DNA from: Rhytidiadelphus loreus
Lineage: Eukaryota; Streptophyta; Bryopsida; Hypnales; Hylocomiaceae
Direction of reading: 5' to 3'
Length of the DNA stretch: 64,000 nucleotides
NCBI GenBank assembly: GCA_947034895.1
Contig: OX344764.1
Span: 21,762,001-21,826,000, forward strand
A program made the translations under genes and the position numbers. The notes under the pieces are model-generated. The model did not search any database and had not been told where the DNA came from. It saw only the letters and a list, made by a program, of their open reading frames with translations. Shown here piece after piece: positions 59,545 through 64,000 of the stretch (positions are counted from its first letter, which is position 1; each line of letters begins with the position of its first letter).

Positions 59545-60179
59545 CCCTACATGCCCAAGTCACCAAAATATGGTGTTTGCAAAACTTTGAAGTTAAATAA
59601 ATCTTAGCCAATTTGCTATTTTTGCTATTTTATATTTTTTAAGTGTTCTTCTTGAAGTCTAGTTTTGCCTCGAAAAGTCTGATCTTGAAAATAAATTACA
59701 ATGATTTTTCTACAAGATATTTTGTGCACGGGTACCCGTGCAATCCTGACTTTCCATAGTGTTAAGAGCTCTTAGAAATGAACCTCAAATAAATTAGATC
59801 TTAGAGAAAAAATCACATTCTAAATTCATTTAAAAAAGTTGTAGAGTAAATTTTGAGAAGTCGTAAATTGATTTGGGTTCTTCAAGTTAGGCCTATTAAC
59901 CACATATTTTTTTGGTCATCAACTTTTTAGATTTGACTTACAAAAAAGACTTCAATTCCTTTTTGCAATTTTAGCACCCTCATAGTTAAACGTTATAATC
60001 TTTCACTTCATAAGTGATATTGTTGTGCTTTCTTTTCCTATGTAATCTCTAACAAGTCTAGTTTGAATTTGTACGGTTACAATTTCAGAAAAATCGAAAC
60101 ATCTTATCAAAATGTTGGCATTTTGTTCAATTTAGAGCAGTTTCCAGGAAGCTGAAAACATGCCTTGGGCATTTAGGGG
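59545..60179. mobile_element. TTAA-flanked family B element, complete (B1)
   Basis: Inverted ends CCCCTACATGCCCAAG / CTTGGGCATTTAGGGG (one mismatch) with TTAA at 59541-59544 and 60180-60183. 635 bp, AT-rich, non-coding. Confidence 0.7.
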
Positions 60180-60289
60180 TTAAGGATTAAATACTCTTTT
60201 TTACATGTAAAAAAATATATTGATCACCAAAAAAATATGAGGTGAAATGGTGTAACATACATAATTAACATGATCACATACAAATTAAA

Positions 60290-60402
60290 TGGAAGATTCC
60301 TCATTTCCATTCTCAAAAAATCCATCTTGAAAACTTTTTCAGTCAATGCAATAGATACGACAGTTTTGAATAGTTTTCGAGCCACAAAAACACCCTTGGG
60401 AC
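60290..60402. repeat. Family A right-end fragment
   Basis: Ends CCCTTGGGACTTCAGGGG before TTAA (60399-60402), with the inner phrase ACGACAGTTTTGAATAGTTTT typical of family A. The left part is missing. Confidence 0.45.
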
Positions 60403-61182
60403 TTCAGGGGTTAAAAGCATATATTTACACATTCTCATGTTAGTGTAGTGTAAGATCGTATGGTTGTTCTTTGACAAACAGAGTGGTCTCCAGACTTTAC
60501 GGATTCACCCTCATCACTTAAGTCGTTAAATAGTCCAATTGTTGGACCAATAAGTGAGATGTGCCGCCGTTTATAAGCATGGTCAATGGGCACGGCATGT
60601 CGATTAAGAAATTCTATCCTAAAACACCATGACTTTTTCCCCCTAAACCGTGTGCTGCCCACAGGGTGGTGTCAATACGATTGCCGCCAGACGTTTTTAG
60701 AGTTAAAAGGCTACACAAACGATGATTGACCACGAGGCAATGGAATTGGTCCTTTAGGGTTTAAAAACTGTCGGAGCCAAGCAGGGGTGCACATGGTCAA
60801 GGAGCATTCCCTGGTTACAAACACAACAAACAGCAATTGACACCACGCATCTAGAGCTGAGAGCTCTGCCGACAGACTGACAGGCAACTCAAAAGCGCAA
60901 TTGCGCTTGGAGGAGGTCCACAAAGGAACCCCCAGCAGCATGCAATGTGCTTTCAAACCAATCTGAGGTAGCCAGGTCCTATGCGCGGTTCAAATGAGAA
61001 CAATCCCTCTAAACGGATTCGATGGATGTGAACGCCAGCGTATATTCAGAGCTTCAATTTCCACGCTAACAATATTAAATCTTCTACGGTTGCCTCAGGA
61101 CGTTTCCCTCCTACTGAACTGTGTACCTTAACCTGAGCACCCACCGGTCGCCGTACGGACCCCCGACCTCCGTGAATAGGAC
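60403..61182. other. Transition zone and aconitase 3' flank
   Basis: Base composition rises from about one third GC to near one half within a few hundred bases. A last TTAA-like end remnant (GGTCCTTTAGGGTTTAAA) is at 60750-60768. No gene is supported; 61000-61182 would include the aconitase 3'UTR. Confidence 0.4.
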
Positions 61183-63729
61183 CTACTGGTTTAGCAGCTG
61201 ACGCAGCACATACTGTAGAATGCCCCCGTGCGAAAAGTACGTCAACTCGACCTGGGTGTCGAACCGAAGCACGCAGGTGAACTCCTTGTTGTTGTCCGTT
61301 TTCACAGCGATATCCATGCCGGGTTTGATATCCTCCAGGGCTGGCATATCTATGCTATACCTCTCGAAGCCAGTCAGTCCCAGCGTGTCCGCGTCCTCGC
61401 CCTCCTTGAAGCACAGAGGAATCAAGCCCATACCCACCAAATTGCTGCGATGGATACGCTCGAAACTCTTCGCAATCACAGCTTTCACGCCCTGCATCAA
61501 CACCAAGGGCACAGGCAGTCGGTCGGTAAGGGTCCAAGGGAGAATCGCTGCAGGGCAGATAGGATTGGCCCAGGCTTGTCGTAGATCGCCATTGAACATC
61601 TTGGAACACAAGCGAAACGTGAGACATCGCCTACCACTGTGGCTGCTACTCGTACTTTGAACCTTTCAACTACTGTAGGATGGGACATCCGATGCTAGGC
61701 AACGGTCACATACTGCCAAAGTTGCGACTCTTACCTGCAAGTACGGACCCTTGGCAGCCCAATCTCGAGAACTTCCACTGCCGTACTCCGCTCCCGCTAG
61801 GATAATCGTGTCATGACCCTCGTCCCTGTATTTCTGCATCACCCAACCCTCCACACACGTCACTCGTCCCCGTATCACAGCACGAATGCAACGTCCTGTA
61901 ATGTTTCAGGCGGGGTATGAACAGGAGTGAAAAAAGCCCCTCTTACCACGGCAGCGTCGTAAATGAACATCTTCTCCTGCGTTGGGACGTACAAAGTCTT
62001 CGGCCCAACCTCGCCTTTTAGAAACTTGTTCACGATCCGAATGTTCGCGAACGTCCCTCTTGCCATGATTTCATCGTTACCACGCCTGCTGCCGTACGAG
62101 TTGAAATCCTTTCGATCCACTCCGTGCTCCAGTAAATACTTCGCGGCAGGACTCTCTTTGTTGATGTTACCTGCCGGTGAAATGTGGTCGGTGGTGATAC
62201 TGTCTCCGAAATTCAAAAGGCAGAACGCGTCCTTCACGCTTCGCACCCCAGGAGGATCCTTCGTCATGGTTTTGAAGAAGGGCGGATCGTGTACGTAGGT
62301 AGAGTTTGGGTCCCATGCATACTGAGCGCCCATGGGGGCCTCCAGGCTGTTCCACATGGCATTACCTTCCGTGATGGCTTTGTATGTCGACTGAAACATC
62401 TCCGGCAGGACTGACTTCGCGACCACCTGCGCAAGTCAGAACGCCTCAGTCAGTTCCTGGCATGCCCACCAACCTTCTCACGAAAAATCCAGACACCTCA
62501 AAGCCCTCTACACAAATATCGTCCGCCGGATAGGACGGGCACACACAACACCCCCAATGACTACAGCGACTCGATGACCCCACTCGCGAGGTTGCGACAC
62601 ACAAGGCTCCGCCTACATACAATCAGGCACTCTTAGCAGTCTAGGTCAGGACACCTCTGCCCAACTTTCTCTCCTCCGCTTACCTCAGCAACCTCCTCAC
62701 TAGAAGGCCAGATATCCCGCAAAAAGACATTCTTCCCGTCTTTGCCGACACCAATGGGCTCCGTCTCGAAGTCGATGTTCACCTGCAACAAGAACGCCAC
62801 AGCCTCAGAAGATTCAACAGGCGTGCTAAAACAACAACTCCGCAAGGTTCTCTCCACATAGTTCTACGTTGTGAAACAGGAGCTGCGCGTCACCAGACCC
62901 TATTCAAAGAAACCGCAACACAAACTGCAGGGTCGCACCGTTCCAGCTAAAGCGTAAGCCACCACCAATGGAGGAGATGCCAGGTAGTTTGCGCGAGTCA
63001 ACGGATGAACACGTCCCTCGAAGTTGCGGTTGCCAGACAGCACAGCAGAAGCGACCACATCTACACATCACGTAGCACCACAGCGTTTAAGCGATTAAGA
63101 CACCTCAAGGAACTCGCTGTCTCGCAAACGTGAACTCCCGACCCCCTAACTGATCCTCACACTGCACACTGGAGGCTGCGCAATGACAACGTCATTCACG
63201 ACGGAGCCATCGCTCTCGGAAGATGCCACGACGCCTTCAGCGCGACAGCTGCGCAGAATGCGCTCAAAACAACATACAATGAGACCCTACCATTCGCTGT
63301 AAGGGCCCCGGTGACGTCTTCGTGAAGATCGCCGGAGTTACCGATGCACGTTGTGCATCCATAACCGACCAGACTAAAGCCTTGTTTGTCGAGATATTTG
63401 TTCAAGCCACTGCCACGTTACAAGAGCACGAAAGTGGTAAGAATAAGCCATCACATCACCCCTCTGGGAGGAAGTCGGCGAGCAGCAACTCAATCTCGCA
63501 CCGAATTCTGCATTAAACTAGTCAAAGGCGCACCTAAAATTTATACCATAAACAACAATGATCACAAATAAGCAAAAGTCTGCCCAACGAAAGAAACGAC
63601 ACCGTCGTATTCCAAATACATGCATCGCATCCACCGTCGTCACTCACGATCTGCTGCTCACCTTTTCTCCAGGTACATGGTGACAACCCCTGAACCCGGG
63701 GCTAGGCTGGTCTTAACCCATGGCTTGAC
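61183..63729 (-). CDS. ACO: Aconitate hydratase, C-terminal part (gene continues beyond the window)
   Basis: Catalyses citrate/isocitrate interconversion with a [4Fe-4S] cluster; plant forms act in cytosol and mitochondria. Exons in coding order: 63729-63662, 63409-63291, 63060-62939, 62782-62684, 62426-61947, 61833-61735, 61491-61183. All GT-AG and phase-consistent, 431 residues, roughly the C-terminal half of a protein of about 900. Visible motifs: [29 protein letters not shown] (two cluster cysteines), [46 protein letters not shown] (active-site Ser/Arg), [14 protein letters not shown] and the end [16 protein letters not shown]. The third cluster cysteine (SCTNTSNP) lies upstream and is not in the window. 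Introns here are GC-richer than in the other two genes. Confidence 0.93.
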
Positions 63730-64000
63730 CTGTCAAAAGGCAGTACCTAGAATTCAGACGATAGGCAGGCTCGACACAAAATTGAAAAACTAATGTGGAG
63801 TCAGCATTCACGCTCAGGTCACCTTCTCGCCGTGTTCGAGACGATCAGTCGAAGACAGACCTCACAAACACCAGAAACAAAACAGTAAAGATCAAGTTCC
63901 ACAGAAAGGAAAATGACCCCGACCATGACAGTCGCATACTAACTATCTCACTGATAGAACCACCAAGGCAAGAACTCCACGGCTGCTGCTGATTATCCAC
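63730..64000 (-). other. Aconitase intron or unresolved upstream exon
   Basis: The exon preceding 63729 should end close to the KKA..GLE region. A candidate ending EHGEK at about 63822 with a GTGACC donor is in the right phase, but its upstream residues do not match the family, so no exon is called. Confidence 0.3.

Noticed and set aside
61220..61660. Plus-strand open frames (146 and 118 codons) over the aconitase end
   Set aside because: Antisense shadows of the aconitase exons, which match the family on the minus strand.

Overview
The window is nuclear DNA of a plant-lineage (streptophyte) eukaryote. Two genes with many introns encode proteins whose closest recognisable relatives are plant-specific forms: the Sec24 paralogue CEF and the TPR protein HLB1. 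A third gene is a plant-type aconitase. Introns are GT-AG, T-rich and about 70-680 bp long. The mixture of long AT-rich repeat tracts with compact genes, and the weak match of the repeats to flowering-plant families, makes a charophyte alga or an early-diverging land plant the best guess, but the species cannot be fixed from sequence alone.

Layout. 1-8.0 kb: no gene; a dense cluster of small DNA transposons (five CACTA-type foldback MITEs, a hAT-like element with a nested palindrome, a Stowaway-type MITE, TTAA-flanked elements). 8.0-19.06 kb (+): SEC24-like CEF, 25 coding exons with consistent reading phase, about 1169 residues. 20.3-25.8 kb (-): a complete Ty1/copia retrotransposon with 335-bp LTRs and a TGTTG target duplication; its gag-pol carries two frameshifts and one nonsense codon. 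26.8-29.9 kb (+): a decayed Ty3/gypsy pol split by two TTAA elements. 31.27-33.58 kb: a TTAA element with a CACTA element inserted in it. 33.7-40.5 kb (+): HLB1-like gene, 14 coding exons, about 769 residues. 40.5-61 kb: no gene; repeats, including a 3.6-kb CACTA element inside a TTAA-family element (49.4-53.1 kb) and a train of TTAA elements at 57.0-60.4 kb. 61.18-63.73 kb (-): the C-terminal half of aconitase, running off the right edge, in DNA of clearly higher GC.

The genes are housekeeping: COPII cargo coat (ER export), a trans-Golgi/early endosome TPR protein, and citrate/isocitrate interconversion. They form no operon or pathway cluster. The most distinctive content is the repeat landscape: a dispersed family with CCCCTAAAGG-like inverted ends flanked by TTAA, which looks like non-autonomous piggyBac-type elements, layered with CACTA elements in a readable insertion order. 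All exon boundaries were read by eye from splice sites, phase and protein homology; no alignment or transcript was available.
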